Positions 1 to 8,611 of a stretch of DNA of 64,000 bases are shown here, piece after piece. The notes beneath the pieces are model-generated. The model saw only the letters and a program-made list of their open reading frames with translations, ran no database searches and was not told the DNA's origin. The position numbers and the translations under genes are program-made. The stretch is from DATFQE01 sp963733845. GTDB taxonomy: Bacteria; Actinomycetota; Thermoleophilia; Gaiellales; Gaiellaceae. Each line of letters starts with the position of its first letter. Positions within the stretch are counted from its first letter, which is position 1. The DNA lies in contig CAVTEM010000012.1 in NCBI GenBank assembly GCA_963733845.1, positions 62,001 to 126,000 of the forward strand. Direction: 5' to 3'.

Positions 1-1
1 G

Positions 2-1900
2 CGGCCCGCGTGGAGCGCTCCGCGCGAGAACGCGACCATCCTCTCGCTGCAGCCACTCTCTGACGCCGCTGCGGAGGAGCTGCTCGCAGAGGTTGCGGGC
101 GGGCAGCTCAGCCCGGCCGCCAAGGCCCGGATCGCGGACGCCGGCGAGGGCAATCCGCTCTTCCTGGAGCAGCTCGCCGCCATGGCCGTCGAGTCCGAGG
201 CGGGCGAGGAGGCGATCGCGGTGCCGCCCTCGATCCAGGCCGTGATCTCGGAGCGCCTGGACCGGTTGCCGCGAGAGGAACGGACGGTGATCGAATGCGC
301 GGCTGTGGCGGGGAAGCAGTTCATGCGCGGAGCCGTGGTCGACATCTGCCCGATCCACCAGCGCGCGGTCGTCGCGCCCGCCCTCCGCGAGCTCGTCCGG
401 AAAGGGCTCGTGCGGCCGGACGCGTCGATTCCGGGGCGGGACGACGGGTTCCGCTTCGACCACGTCCTGATCCGCGACGTCGCCTACGAGGCGATGCCCA
501 AGGAGCTGCGGGCCGAGCTGCACGAGCGTTTCCCCGACTGGATCGAGCAGAACGCCGGCGAGCGGGCCCTCGAGCTGGAGGAGATCGCCGCGTACCACCT
601 CGAGCAGGCGCATCGCTATCGCTCGGAGCTGGGGCCTGACGACGAGCGCACGCGCGAGCTCGCCCGCCGTGCTGCCTCGATGCTCGGGCACGCGGGCGGA
701 CGGGCGCTCGACCGTGGGGACGTGCCAGCCGCCGTGACGCTGCTCGATCGGGCGCTCGGGCTCGAGCACGCGGCCGGAGGCGAACGCGGCCTGCTCCTCA
801 CCCGGCTCGGCAGCGCGCTGATGAAGTCGGGGCAGTTCGAGCGGGCAGGCGTCGTGCTCGACGACGCGATCGAGCAAGCACGCGCGGAGGGCAACCGTGC
901 CACCGAGCTCAGAGCGACGGTCGAGCGGCAGTTCCAGCGCTCGTTCACGGCGCCCGACGGCGCCGCCGACGAGGACCGCCGCGTCGCCGAGGCCGCGATT
1001 CCCGAACTGGAGCAGCTGGACGCGCCGCGATCGCTGGCCCGGGCGTGGTGGCTGCTGAGCGAGTCGCACGTGATCGGAAGCCGCTGGGGCGAGCGCGCCG
1101 CGGCGCTCGAGCAGGCGATCGCAGCGGCCCGGCTCTCGTCGAGCGGCGGAGCTGACGTGAGCGGTTACGGCGCGCTGCTCGCCCAGGCGCTCTACTACGG
1201 GCCGACGCCGGTTCCGGAGGCGATCAGCCGCTGCACCGAGCTGCGCAAGGCCGCGTACGGGCCCGGCACCGAGGCCGCGCTCGGCACGACCCTCGCGGCG
1301 CTCTATGCGATGGAAGGCCGGATCGACGATGCGCGCAAGCTCTACGGGGAGTCGATCGAGGCGTACGAACGCCTGGGCCTGCACTTCAGCCGTGCCGCCA
1401 GGTCTCACCTCGGCGCGCAAATCGAGCTCCTCGGCGGCGACCCGGCCGCTGCGGCACGGGAGCTCCGGGCCGGGTGCGAGACACTCGAGGCGATGGGTGA
1501 GCGCGGCGTCCGCTCGACGCTGTCGGGCTTCCTGGCCGACGTCCTCTGTGAGCTCGGGGAGGACGAGGAAGCATGGCTGCTAACGCGCTTCACGAAAGAG
1601 GCCGCCGGCTCGGCCGACCTCCTGCCGCAGGTCCTGTGGCGCCGGGTGGAAGCACGGCTCCGGTCCCGGGACGGGGAGCTCGAGGACGCCCTCGAGCTGG
1701 CACGGGAGGCGGTCGATCGGGCCGAGACGACCGATTACCTCGACTTCCACGCAGACACGCGGCTCGCCTTGGCCCGGGTCGCCGCGGAGGCCGGTGAGAC
1801 AACCCTCGCCGAAGCAGCGCTCATGGAGGCGAAGCGGCTCCACGAGCGCAAGGGGAACGCCGTCGCCGTGCGTCGAGTATCGGAGTCACTGCGGTCGTAG
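2..1900 (+). CDS. ATPase/TPR regulatory protein, C-terminal part (5' end outside window)
   Basis: The frame is open from base 2, so this is the 3' portion of a larger gene; the internal ATG at 182 is not the start. The visible start has the phrase GEGNPLFLEQLAAM, which is the end of the ATPase module of large cyclase-linked or LuxR-type AAA regulators. The gene at 27284-29371 has the same phrase in the same place (EGNPLYLEELL). A winged-helix-like region (ERLDRLPREERTVIECAAVAG) follows, then about 400 residues of Ala/Leu/Glu-rich helical repeats that look like TPRs. By analogy it is a cytoplasmic signal-sensing ATPase. Whether it carries an N-terminal cyclase domain cannot be seen. The downstream small genes have their own promoter. 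Confidence 0.7.
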   Translation, partial: RPAWSAPRENATILSLQPLSDAAAEELLAEVAGGQLSPAAKARIADAGEGNPLFLEQLAAMAVESEAGEEAIAVPPSIQAVISERLDRLPREERTVIECAAVAGKQFMRGAVVDICPIHQRAVVAPALRELVRKGLVRPDASIPGRDDGFRFDHVLIRDVAYEAMPKELRAELHERFPDWIEQNAGERALELEEIAAYHLEQAHRYRSELGPDDERTRELARRAASMLGHAGGRALDRGDVPAAVTLLDRALGLEHAAGGERGLLLTRLGSALMKSGQFERAGVVLDDAIEQARAEGNRATELRATVERQFQRSFTAPDGAADEDRRVAEAAIPELEQLDAPRSLARAWWLLSESHVIGSRWGERAAALEQAIAAARLSSSGGADVSGYGALLAQALYYGPTPVPEAISRCTELRKAAYGPGTEAALGTTLAALYAMEGRIDDARKLYGESIEAYERLGLHFSRAARSHLGAQIELLGGDPAAAARELRAGCETLEAMGERGVRSTLSGFLADVLCELGEDEEAWLLTRFTKEAAGSADLLPQVLWRRVEARLRSRDGELEDALELAREAVDRAETTDYLDFHADTRLALARVAAEAGETTLAEAALMEAKRLHERKGNAVAVRRVSESLRS

Positions 1901-1903
1901 GAT
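1898..1903 (+). promoter_or_regulatory. Probable -10 box of the first small paralog
   Basis: TAGGAT lies 25 nt before the GTG at 1929 and is followed by an AAGGAGG ribosome site at about 1917-1923. The second paralog has the same TAGGATC plus 27-nt leader arrangement, so the promoter seems to have been duplicated with the gene. It overlaps the stop codon of the upstream gene. Confidence 0.45.
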
Positions 1904-1928
1904 CGACCGGACAAACAAGGAGGTTGCG

Positions 1929-2168
1929 GTGCCCAGCGATGACGATTTGAGGAAGCGTTACGAGCACGAGGCCTACATCGGACGCTCGAAGCGGGCTCGG
2001 ATGAGAGCGCCGTCCCTGAAGAGTGCCGTCAAGGACGCCTACACCCAGGCGTCGGCGGCCAACCGCGGGGCAGCGGGGGAGCCGAAGGTGTACCGGGTGG
2101 TCGACATCTGGGCGGTCGGGACGAACCCTTTGAGCGAGTACATCGTCGCGCTGGGTCCCGATTCCTGA
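1929..2168 (+). CDS. Small conserved protein, tandem paralog 1 (79 aa)
   Basis: Start GTG at 1929 is chosen because AAGGAGG sits 5 nt upstream; the longer reading in this frame only overlaps the preceding gene. The pattern is a charged N-terminus, a helix (SLKSAVKDAYTQAS), a beta-like segment (YRVVDIWAVGTNPLSEYIV) and a short tail. The next gene has the same pattern (SLEKALHDAYRKAR; YKVLETLIDGNNPLSEYRV), so the two are tandem duplicates. The helix followed by a strand and an EYxV end recalls dodecin topology, but the flavin-stacking Trp and other dodecin hallmarks are missing. Function unknown; probably a soluble small oligomeric protein. Confidence 0.7.
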   Translation: MPSDDDLRKRYEHEAYIGRSKRARMRAPSLKSAVKDAYTQASAANRGAAGEPKVYRVVDIWAVGTNPLSEYIVALGPDS

Positions 2169-2207
2169 CCGAGCGTCACGGCGAGCTACTCAGGCCGGAC
2201 GCCGTCA

Positions 2208-2213
2208 TAGGAT
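2208..2213 (+). promoter_or_regulatory. Probable -10 box of the second small paralog
   Basis: TAGGAT is 27 nt before the ATG at 2241. The leader contains AGGAGG at about 2228-2233. The layout parallels that before the first paralog. Confidence 0.4.
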
Positions 2214-2240
2214 CACGCAAGTCGAATAGGAGGTAGGCAG

Positions 2241-2469
2241 ATGAACGACGACATCGATCTCCTCACCCAGGAATATCGAGCTCGGATCTACGTCGGAAGC
2301 TCGAAAAAGGACGACGACCCGGACTTCTCGCTGGAGAAGGCGCTCCATGACGCGTACCGGAAGGCCCGCGCCGACAACAAGAATCCGCCTTACAAGGTGT
2401 TGGAGACCTTGATCGACGGAAACAACCCGCTCAGCGAGTACAGGGTCGGCCATAGGCACCGGCTCCTAG
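2241..2469 (+). CDS. Small conserved protein, tandem paralog 2 (about 75 aa, one-base frameshift near its end)
   Basis: ATG at 2241 follows AGGAGG. The first 68 codons align with paralog 1 (shared NPLSEY motif). As written, the frame misses its stop and runs on antisense through ftsY. Removing one G from the GTCGGCC near 2447-2450 gives an ending RVAIGTGS that matches VALGPDS of paralog 1 and stops at TAG 2467-2469. That stop overlaps the opposing ftsY stop in a shared CTAG. I therefore read it as an intact short gene with a one-base insertion, either a sequencing artefact or a recent mutation. Function unknown. Confidence 0.65.
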
Positions 2470-3422
2470 CCGGACACGAGCGCGCGCGCGTAGTCCCGCG
2501 CATCGAAGGGGCGAAGGTCGTCGAGGCCTTCGCCCACGCCCACGAGCTTGACCGGCAGGCCGAGCTCGTGCGCGATCGCGAGCGCGACCCCGCCGCGGGC
2601 GGAGCCGTCGAGCTTCGTCAGCGCCACGCCGGTGACGGAAACGGCTTCGCCGAACAGCCGCGCCTGCTGAAGGCCGTTCTGGCCGGTGGTCGCGTCGACG
2701 ACGAGCAGCGTCTCGTGCGGCGCGCCGGGGAGACGCTGCTCGATCACGCGGCGGACCTTCGCCAGCTCGGCCATCAGGTTCGACTGCGTGTGCAGGCGGC
2801 CGGCCGTGTCCACGACGACGACGTCCTTGCCGCGCGCCTGGGCGGCCTCGATCGCGTCGTAGGCGACGGCCGCCGGGTCTCCGCCCTTCTGCGAGCCGAC
2901 GATGTCGGCCTGCGCCCGTTCGGCCCAGATCTCCAGCTGCTCGTCGGCCGCCGCGCGGAAGGTGTCCGCGGCCGCGAGCAGCACCGTGTGCCCGTGCTCG
3001 CGGAGCTTGTTCGCGAGCTTGCCGATCGTGGTCGTCTTGCCCGTGCCGTTGACGCCGACGACGAGGATGACGCTGGGCCCGTCGTGGACGGCGAGTCGGG
3101 CGCCGCCGTCCCGCTCGAGCAGCGCGGCCGCCTCCTCGACGAGTGCCTCGCCCAGGTCGGGGAGGTCCTCCCTCGCCTCCAGCCGCTGCACGAGCTCCGC
3201 CGTCGCGGGAACGCCGACGTCGGCCGCGATCAGTGCCTCCTCGAGCCGCTCCCAGGCCTCGTCGTCGGCCGCGTCGAACACGTCGAGCGCGAGCTGCTCG
3301 GTCAGCGCGCGGCGGCTCTTCCCGAGCGAGTCGCGGAGGCGGCCGAAGAAGCCCGTGTGCTCCGCCTCCGCAGCCTGCGGCTCCTCCGCGTCTCCCAGCA
3401 GCTCGGCCCACGTTTGCGCCAT
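2466..3422 (-). CDS. ftsY: Signal recognition particle receptor FtsY
   Basis: This SRP-family GTPase docks SRP-ribosome complexes at the membrane for co-translational insertion. The 318 residues comprise a short acidic N-terminal region, a helical N domain (about 25-105) and the G domain. G1 is GVNGTGKTTTIGKLA near residue 121, an ADTFRAAA insertion motif follows, then G3 DTAGRLHTQSNLM and G4 TKLDGSARGG, with a C-terminal GVGEGLDDLRPFD. Lacking a long acidic A domain, it is the compact form common in Gram-positives. It is the last gene of the rpmF-plsX-acpP-rnc-smc-ftsY string, 13 nt after smc. Confidence 0.97.
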   Translation of the reverse strand: MAQTWAELLGDAEEPQAAEAEHTGFFGRLRDSLGKSRRALTEQLALDVFDAADDEAWERLEEALIAADVGVPATAELVQRLEAREDLPDLGEALVEEAAALLERDGGARLAVHDGPSVILVVGVNGTGKTTTIGKLANKLREHGHTVLLAAADTFRAAADEQLEIWAERAQADIVGSQKGGDPAAVAYDAIEAAQARGKDVVVVDTAGRLHTQSNLMAELAKVRRVIEQRLPGAPHETLLVVDATTGQNGLQQARLFGEAVSVTGVALTKLDGSARGGVALAIAHELGLPVKLVGVGEGLDDLRPFDARDYARALVSG

Positions 3423-3435
3423 GCGGCGGCGAAGG

Positions 3436-6417
3436 TTAAGCGGCCGAGGCTTCGGCCGGGCGTGGCGTCCGCCGCGAGACGACCTGCGAGACGCCCTCGG
3501 CGCCCATCGTGACGCCGTAGAGCGTGTCTGCCGCCTCCATCGTCCGCTTCTGGTGAGTGATGACGACGAACTGCGCCCGGTCGGAGAAGCGGCGCAGCAG
3601 CTCGACGAAGCGGCCGATGTTCGTGTCGTCCAGCGCCGCCTCGACCTCGTCGAGCAGGTAGAACGGCGACGGCCGCGCGAGGAAGACCGCGAACAGGAAC
3701 GCGATCGCGGTCAGCGCCTTCTCGCCGCCGGACAGCAGCGACAGCTTGGTGATCTTCTTGCCGGCCGGCCGCAGCTCGACCTCGATCCCGTGCTCGGCGC
3801 CCTCTTCTGCCTCTTCGTCTGCCTCCGGCCGGGTTAGACGCAACCGCCCCTCGCCGCCCGGGAACAGGATCGCGACGACCTCGTGGAAGTTGCTCGCGAC
3901 GGTCTCGAACGTCTCGGCGAAGCGCGTCTCGACGGTCTCCGCGAGCTCGGCGCGCAGCTTCTCGAGCTCGGCGAGGCTCGCCTCGAGGTCGGCTCGCTGC
4001 GTGGCGAGCTCCTCGAGCCGCTCCTTCTCGGCCTGGTACTCCTCCTGGGCGAGTGGATTGACGCGCCCGAGCTCCTCGCGGCGCCTGCGCAGGCGCTCGA
4101 CCCGTTCCGCCAGCCCGTCCCGGTCGTCGCCCTCCGCCGGCTCCGCCCCGGCCGCCTCCAGCCGCCGCCTCGCCTCGGCCGCCGCCGCCTCGATCTGAGC
4201 CCGCTCGACGTCGAGCGCCGACCTCCGCTCGGCCGCTTCGGCCAGCGCGCGGCGGAGCTCCGACTCCGCAGCCCCGAGGTTCCTCAGCCTGGCCGCGAGC
4301 TCCTGCGTGCGGTCGCCGCCGGCGTCGGCGCGCGCCATCAGCGCCGGCTCGAAGCGCCGGGGAGCGTCGGTCTCGAGGGCCGCGCCGAGACGCAGCGCGA
4401 GCGCGGCCAGCGCCCGGAGGCGCTCCGGGTTGCGACGGGCCGCCGCCAGCGCGCGCTCCTCGAGCTCCCGCAACCTGATCGTCGGCGTCTCGACGTCGGC
4501 GGCCGGGCCGACGTGGGCCGCGGCGTGCGCGGCCCGGCGCAGCACGTCGTCCAGGCGCTCCGCACCGCGGGCGAGGCGGACGAGCACGGCCGGGTCGGCG
4601 AAGGGCCTGCGCAGGCGGACCGGAACGGCCTCGAGAGCCCGGCCGGCCGCGGCCGCCTCGCGCGCGCGGACCTCCGCGACGCGCGCGGCGTCCGCTGCCC
4701 CGGCGGCCAGGTCCTCAGCCTCCGACGCCAGCGCCTTCCGCCTCGTGCGCAGCTCGAGCAGGAGCGCCTCCGCCGTCTCGCCGGAGAACCAGATCTCGCC
4801 GCGCTCCGGGTCGTACCCGTGGCCCTCGGGCGTGACGGCGGGCCGCTTCGCGTCGAGCAGCCGCTCGCGCGGGACGACCTCGACCGACGCCAGGAGCCGC
4901 TCGGCGCGGTCGCCGAGCAGAACGACGACGTTGCCGAGACCCTCGACCCGTGCCCGCTCGACGAGTGCCAGCGCCGACTCGGGATCGTCCGCGATCAGGG
5001 CCGACGCGCGCGGGCCGAGCGCCGCCGCGAGCGCCTTCTCCTCCCCGGCCTCGGGCTCGACCAGCGAGAGCGCGAGCCGCTCGCCCTGCTCGGCCAGCGC
5101 CCTGGCGGCCGGGGCGAGCCCCTCGCGTTCGGCCAGCGCGCGGTCGAGCGCTTCCAGCCGGTTGCGCGCGACCGCGGTCTGTTCCGCGAGCGTGTCGCGC
5201 TCGGACGCCGCCTCGCGCGCGGCGGCGACGGCCGCCTCGGCCTCGCGCTCCAGCCGGGCCGGGTCCAGCGCTGCCGCCTCCTCCGCCGCGGCGAGCTCGG
5301 CGCCGACGTCCGCGAGCAGTGTCTGCGCACGTTCGGCCCGGTGGCCGAGCCGTTCGGCGACCGTCCGCAGCCGGTGCTCCCGGTCCCGGGCCGCCGTCGC
5401 CGCCGCGACCGCCGTGCGCGCAGCCTCCAGCTCCTCCGGCGGTGGGCCCGCGACCGCGTGCTCCAGGGAGGCCTCGAAGCCGGCTGCCAGCGACTCGGCC
5501 GCCTCGCGGCGCAGAGCCAGCCGCTCCGTGGCGCTGCGCAGGCGGTACAGCGCGGCCGTGGCGGCCTCGCGCTTGCCGGCAGCATCAGCGAGCTCCTCCT
5601 CGGCGCCGCTGCGCTGGCCGAGGACGTCCTCCAGCCGGGTCTCGGCACGTTTGCGCTCGAGCTGCGCGGCCGTCCTGCGCTCCTCGAGGCCCGAGAGCCG
5701 CTCCTCGTGTCCTTCCAGATCGAGCTGCGCGATACGCGCGTCGAGGCGCGCGAGCTCGACCCCGAGCTTCTCGGCCCGCTCCGCGGCGGTCGCCTGCAGC
5801 GCCAGCGGCCGCAGCCGCTTGCGCACCTCGGCCTCGAGGTCGAGCGCACGGTCGACCTGAACGGCGACTCGGGCCAGCTTCAGCTCCGCGCGGTGCTTGC
5901 GGCGCTTGAAGCGACCGAGGCCGGCCGCCTCCTCGAGCAGCGCGCGCCGCTCCTCGGGCTTGCTGGCCAGGATCTCCTCCACCCGGCCCTGGCCGATGAT
6001 CGACGCGCCGCCGGCGAGCCCGACCTCGGAGAGAAGCTCGACGAGGTCGATGCGCCGCACAGCGCCCCCGTTGAGGAGGTACTGGCCCTCGCCGCCGCGA
6101 TGGAGGCGCCGCGCCAGCGCGACCTCCGAGAACGGCAGCTCGCCGAGCGTCCCGTCCTCGTTGTCGAAGACGAGCTCGACCTCGCAGAAGTCGGCTCGGG
6201 CGCGGCCGGCGGAGCCTGCGAAGAGCACGTCGTCGGGCTTCTCGGCGCGCAGCTCGCTCGGCGCGAGCGTCCCGGTGGCCCAGAGGATCGCGTCCGAGAC
6301 GTTCGACTTGCCCGACCCATTCGGCCCCACGACCACGGCCACTCCCGGCTCGAGCCGGACCTCGACCGGATCCGGGAACGACTTGAAGCCGCGCAGCCGG
6401 AGAGAGCGCAGATGCAC
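3436..6417 (-). CDS. smc: Chromosome partition protein SMC
   Basis: ATPase of the bacterial condensin; it organises and segregates the nucleoid with ScpA and ScpB, which are not in this window. The N-terminal head has Walker A (GPNGSGKSNVSDAI) near residue 33. Long Ala/Glu/Arg coiled coils occupy about 165-395 and 580-840, with a hinge around 420-560. The C-terminal head has the signature LLSGGEKALTAIAFLFAVF and Walker B YLLDEVEAALDD. At 993 aa it is about 15% shorter than typical SMC (around 1180), mainly through shorter arms, but both heads look complete. It follows rnc by 42 nt. Confidence 0.95.
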   Translation of the reverse strand: MHLRSLRLRGFKSFPDPVEVRLEPGVAVVVGPNGSGKSNVSDAILWATGTLAPSELRAEKPDDVLFAGSAGRARADFCEVELVFDNEDGTLGELPFSEVALARRLHRGGEGQYLLNGGAVRRIDLVELLSEVGLAGGASIIGQGRVEEILASKPEERRALLEEAAGLGRFKRRKHRAELKLARVAVQVDRALDLEAEVRKRLRPLALQATAAERAEKLGVELARLDARIAQLDLEGHEERLSGLEERRTAAQLERKRAETRLEDVLGQRSGAEEELADAAGKREAATAALYRLRSATERLALRREAAESLAAGFEASLEHAVAGPPPEELEAARTAVAAATAARDREHRLRTVAERLGHRAERAQTLLADVGAELAAAEEAAALDPARLEREAEAAVAAAREAASERDTLAEQTAVARNRLEALDRALAEREGLAPAARALAEQGERLALSLVEPEAGEEKALAAALGPRASALIADDPESALALVERARVEGLGNVVVLLGDRAERLLASVEVVPRERLLDAKRPAVTPEGHGYDPERGEIWFSGETAEALLLELRTRRKALASEAEDLAAGAADAARVAEVRAREAAAAGRALEAVPVRLRRPFADPAVLVRLARGAERLDDVLRRAAHAAAHVGPAADVETPTIRLRELEERALAAARRNPERLRALAALALRLGAALETDAPRRFEPALMARADAGGDRTQELAARLRNLGAAESELRRALAEAAERRSALDVERAQIEAAAAEARRRLEAAGAEPAEGDDRDGLAERVERLRRRREELGRVNPLAQEEYQAEKERLEELATQRADLEASLAELEKLRAELAETVETRFAETFETVASNFHEVVAILFPGGEGRLRLTRPEADEEAEEGAEHGIEVELRPAGKKITKLSLLSGGEKALTAIAFLFAVFLARPSPFYLLDEVEAALDDTNIGRFVELLRRFSDRAQFVVITHQKRTMEAADTLYGVTMGAEGVSQVVSRRTPRPAEASAA

Positions 6418-6459
6418 CCGCCGCAGGCTAACGCCGCCTGCGGACGCCGAGGTCGCGCC

Positions 6460-7119
6460 CTAGACGCCGTTCAGCTCGGCCAGTGCCTGCTTCGCGGCGG
6501 CCTGCTCGGCTGCCTTCTTGGAGGGCCCGGTCCCGACGCCGGCCTGCTGGCCGTCGACCATCGCCGCGCACGTGAACATCCGCTCGTGCGGCGGCCCCTG
6601 GACCTCGAGGACGGCGTAGGTGACGGAACGCCCGAGCCGCGCCAGCGCCTCCTGCAGCTCGGTCTTGTGGTCGACGTGCGAGGTGAGCGCGTAGTCGATC
6701 CTCGACCAGAACGCGGCCACGACCGCCTCCTCGATCGGCTCGAAGCCGTGCTCCAGGAAGAGCGCGGCGAGCGCGGCCTCGAGCAGCGCCGCGAGGACGT
6801 TCCGGTTCCGCGCCAGCCGCTCCAGCTCGTCCTCCGGGACGGGCGCCCCGCGCGTGACCAGCTGCTCGCCCAGGGCGAGCTCCCGCGCCACCACCGCACA
6901 GCTCGCACGCGAGACGACGTGCGAGCGCACCTTGGCGAGCCGGCCCTCGGAGAAGTCCGGGTAGTTGTCGTAGAGCGCCCGCGCGACCGCGAGCTCGAGC
7001 ACGCTGTCGCCCAGGAACTCCAGCCGCTCGTACGAGGCCGCCCGGTCCGGAGCCCAGGAGGAGTGGGTGAAGACGTTCTCCAGCCGCTCCTCCGGGAGCT
7101 GCTCGATCAGGCGGGCCAG
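6460..7119 (-). CDS. rnc: Ribonuclease III, probable CTG start
   Basis: Double-strand-specific endoribonuclease for rRNA and mRNA processing. The first conventional codon (GTG, 7002) lies inside the catalytic signature. Reading further upstream in frame gives YERLEFLGDSVLELAV and the N-terminal ENVFTHSSWAPDR block, with no ATG, GTG or TTG back to a stop at 7255-7257. CTG at 7117-7119 gives 219 aa, a normal length. The catalytic Glu and Asp of ERLEFLGDS are present, but the second metal-site Asp is Ala (NVLAALLEAA where families show LADxxEA); the following Glu remains. A dsRNA-binding domain (GPSKKAAEQAAAKQAL) ends the protein. The start codon is an inference. Confidence 0.85.
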   Translation of the reverse strand: MARLIEQLPEERLENVFTHSSWAPDRAASYERLEFLGDSVLELAVARALYDNYPDFSEGRLAKVRSHVVSRASCAVVARELALGEQLVTRGAPVPEDELERLARNRNVLAALLEAALAALFLEHGFEPIEEAVVAAFWSRIDYALTSHVDHKTELQEALARLGRSVTYAVLEVQGPPHERMFTCAAMVDGQQAGVGTGPSKKAAEQAAAKQALAELNGV

Positions 7120-7150
7120 CGGGGCGAGGCCGGCCGCGGCCTCGCTCTCG

Positions 7151-7396
7151 CTACTGGTGCGTCGAGACGTAGTCGACGGCCTGTCCGACGGTGGTGATCT
7201 TCTGGGCGTCCTCGTCGGAGATCTTGATTCCGAACTGGTCCTCGAGCTCCATGATCAGCTCGACGAGGTCGAGCGAGTCCGCATCGAGGTCGTCCTGGAA
7301 GGACGCCTCCTCGGTCACCTCGTTCTCGTCGACCCCGAGCTGGTCACTCAGGACGGACTTCACACGCTCGAAGACTTCTTCGCGGGACGCTGCCAT
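7151..7396 (-). CDS. acpP: Acyl carrier protein
   Basis: The 81-aa acidic helical carrier of growing acyl chains in type II fatty acid synthesis. It contains the 4'-phosphopantetheine attachment motif DADSLDLVELIMELE, with the modified Ser near residue 41, preceded by SFQDDL. ATG at 7394-7396 follows an AGAGAGG ribosome site. It lies between plsX and rnc, the usual order. A longer frame upstream is only the antisense shadow of plsX. Confidence 0.96.
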   Translation of the reverse strand: MAASREEVFERVKSVLSDQLGVDENEVTEEASFQDDLDADSLDLVELIMELEDQFGIKISDEDAQKITTVGQAVDYVSTHQ

Positions 7397-7413
7397 GTGA
7401 CCTCTCTTGCGGG

Positions 7414-8406
7414 TTAGTTGGCCGGAAAGCGCGCCGATGCTACCACGCGTTCCGCGAGGCTTTCGCCGAGCCGTCCGACGAGGTCGTGCTCGGCCCCGCG
7501 GGCGGCGAGGCGGATCGCGTTGGCGACGGCTCGGCGGTTGGAGTTGCCGTGCGCGATCACGACGAGGCCGCGCAGCCCGAGCAGGTACGCGCCTCCGTAG
7601 GTGTCGGGGTCGAGGCGGGCGCGCAGGTGCCGCGCCGCGGGGCGGATCAGCAGTCCGCCGAGCTTGCCGCGGGCGGTGGCCGCGATCTCGCTCCGGAGCG
7701 CGTCGAGGAGCGTCTTGATCGTCCCCTCGAGCAGCTTCAGCGAGATATTGCCGGTGAAGCCGTCGGTGACGATCACATCGGTCCCGCCGCTCAGCAGATG
7801 GCGGCTCTCGACGTTGCCGCGGAAATCGAGCTCCGGGGCGGCGCTGAGGAGCTCGTACGCCTCGAGGGTCAGCTTGCTGCCCTTCTCGGGCTCCTCGCCG
7901 ATCGAGAGCAGGCGCACCTGCGGCTCCGGAATCTCGAGCAGCTCCCGGGCGAAAATGGCGCCCATCTGGCCGAACTGGAGCAGGTGCTCCGGCCGCGCGT
8001 CCGCGTTCGCCCCGGAGTCGACCAGCACGGAGGGGCCGCTCTGGCTCGGGAGGACAACGGCGATCGCCGGCCGGCGGACGCCCGGGAGCCGGCGGATGTG
8101 CACGAGCGAGGCGGCGAGCATGGCCCCGGTGTTGCCGGCGCTGAGCGCGACGTCGGCGTTCCCGTCCGCGACGGCGCGGCACGCAGCGACGAGCGAGCTG
8201 TCCGGCTTCTCGCGCACGGCGTCCGCCGGCTTCTCGTCCATGGCGATCAGCTGCGGCGCCTCGATCAGCTCGAGCCCGCCGGTGTCGAGCCCGGGCGGCC
8301 CGGTCAGGATCGGCACGACCGCGGGCGAGGCCGCCTCGAGTGCGCCGGCGACGATCTCGTCGGGCGCATTGTCCCCGCCCATCGCGTCGACCGCGACGCG
8401 GATCAT
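7414..8406 (-). CDS. plsX: Phosphate acyltransferase PlsX
   Basis: Converts acyl-ACP plus phosphate to acyl-phosphate, the first step of PlsX/PlsY phospholipid synthesis. It starts at the ATG 8404-8406 giving MIRVAVDAMGGDNAPDEIV, the characteristic PlsX N-terminus; the 19 extra upstream residues in frame would overlap rpmF. Other family motifs are LSAGNTGAMLA and VTDGFTGNISLKLLEG. At 330 aa it has typical length. Four bases separate it from rpmF, so the two are co-transcribed and probably translationally coupled. Confidence 0.96.
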   Translation of the reverse strand: MIRVAVDAMGGDNAPDEIVAGALEAASPAVVPILTGPPGLDTGGLELIEAPQLIAMDEKPADAVREKPDSSLVAACRAVADGNADVALSAGNTGAMLAASLVHIRRLPGVRRPAIAVVLPSQSGPSVLVDSGANADARPEHLLQFGQMGAIFARELLEIPEPQVRLLSIGEEPEKGSKLTLEAYELLSAAPELDFRGNVESRHLLSGGTDVIVTDGFTGNISLKLLEGTIKTLLDALRSEIAATARGKLGGLLIRPAARHLRARLDPDTYGGAYLLGLRGLVVIAHGNSNRRAVANAIRLAARGAEHDLVGRLGESLAERVVASARFPAN

Positions 8407-8410
8407 CGGC

Positions 8411-8599
8411 CTACGGAGCGGCGGTGCGGAGCGGCTCGACCTCGCGGCCGCGGTACGTGCCACAGGTCGGGCACACGCGGTGCGGCCGCTTCGGCTGATG
8501 GCAGACCGGACACTCGTTCACGCGCGGCGCCTCGATCTTGTGGTTCGCGCGACGCTTGTCGCGGCGTGATTTGGAGGTTTTCCTCTTGGGAACTGCCAT
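8411..8599 (-). CDS. rpmF: 50S ribosomal protein L32
   Basis: A 62-aa basic ribosomal protein beginning MAVPKRKTSKSRRDKRR. It keeps the zinc-ribbon cysteines CPVC and CPTC, so it is the zinc-binding form. It is the first gene of the lipid, RNA-processing and chromosome-segregation operon. A palindrome and a TACAGT box lie directly upstream. YceD, its frequent neighbour, is about 1.8 kb away, separated by an ABC-F gene and a repeat element. Confidence 0.97.
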   Translation of the reverse strand: MAVPKRKTSKSRRDKRRANHKIEAPRVNECPVCHQPKRPHRVCPTCGTYRGREVEPLRTAAP

Positions 8600-8611
8600 G
8601 GCCGACGGAGC

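Noticed and set aside
1929..2469. Annotating the tandem small proteins as dodecins
   Set aside because: The topology is similar but the key flavin-binding residues and length pattern do not match; kept as unknown.
2241..3512. A 423-aa protein starting at 2241
   Set aside because: Only the first 68 codons resemble a real protein; the rest is antisense to ftsY and results from a one-base frameshift.
3436..6417. SMC as a truncated or decayed gene because it is only 993 aa
   Set aside because: Both ATPase heads, hinge and arms are present in one frame; short arms alone do not show loss of function.
3883..7197. A 1104-codon open frame on the plus strand over smc and rnc
   Set aside because: It is the antisense shadow of smc: extreme Arg/Leu/Gly composition, no domain, no ribosome site, and smc on the other strand has every expected motif.
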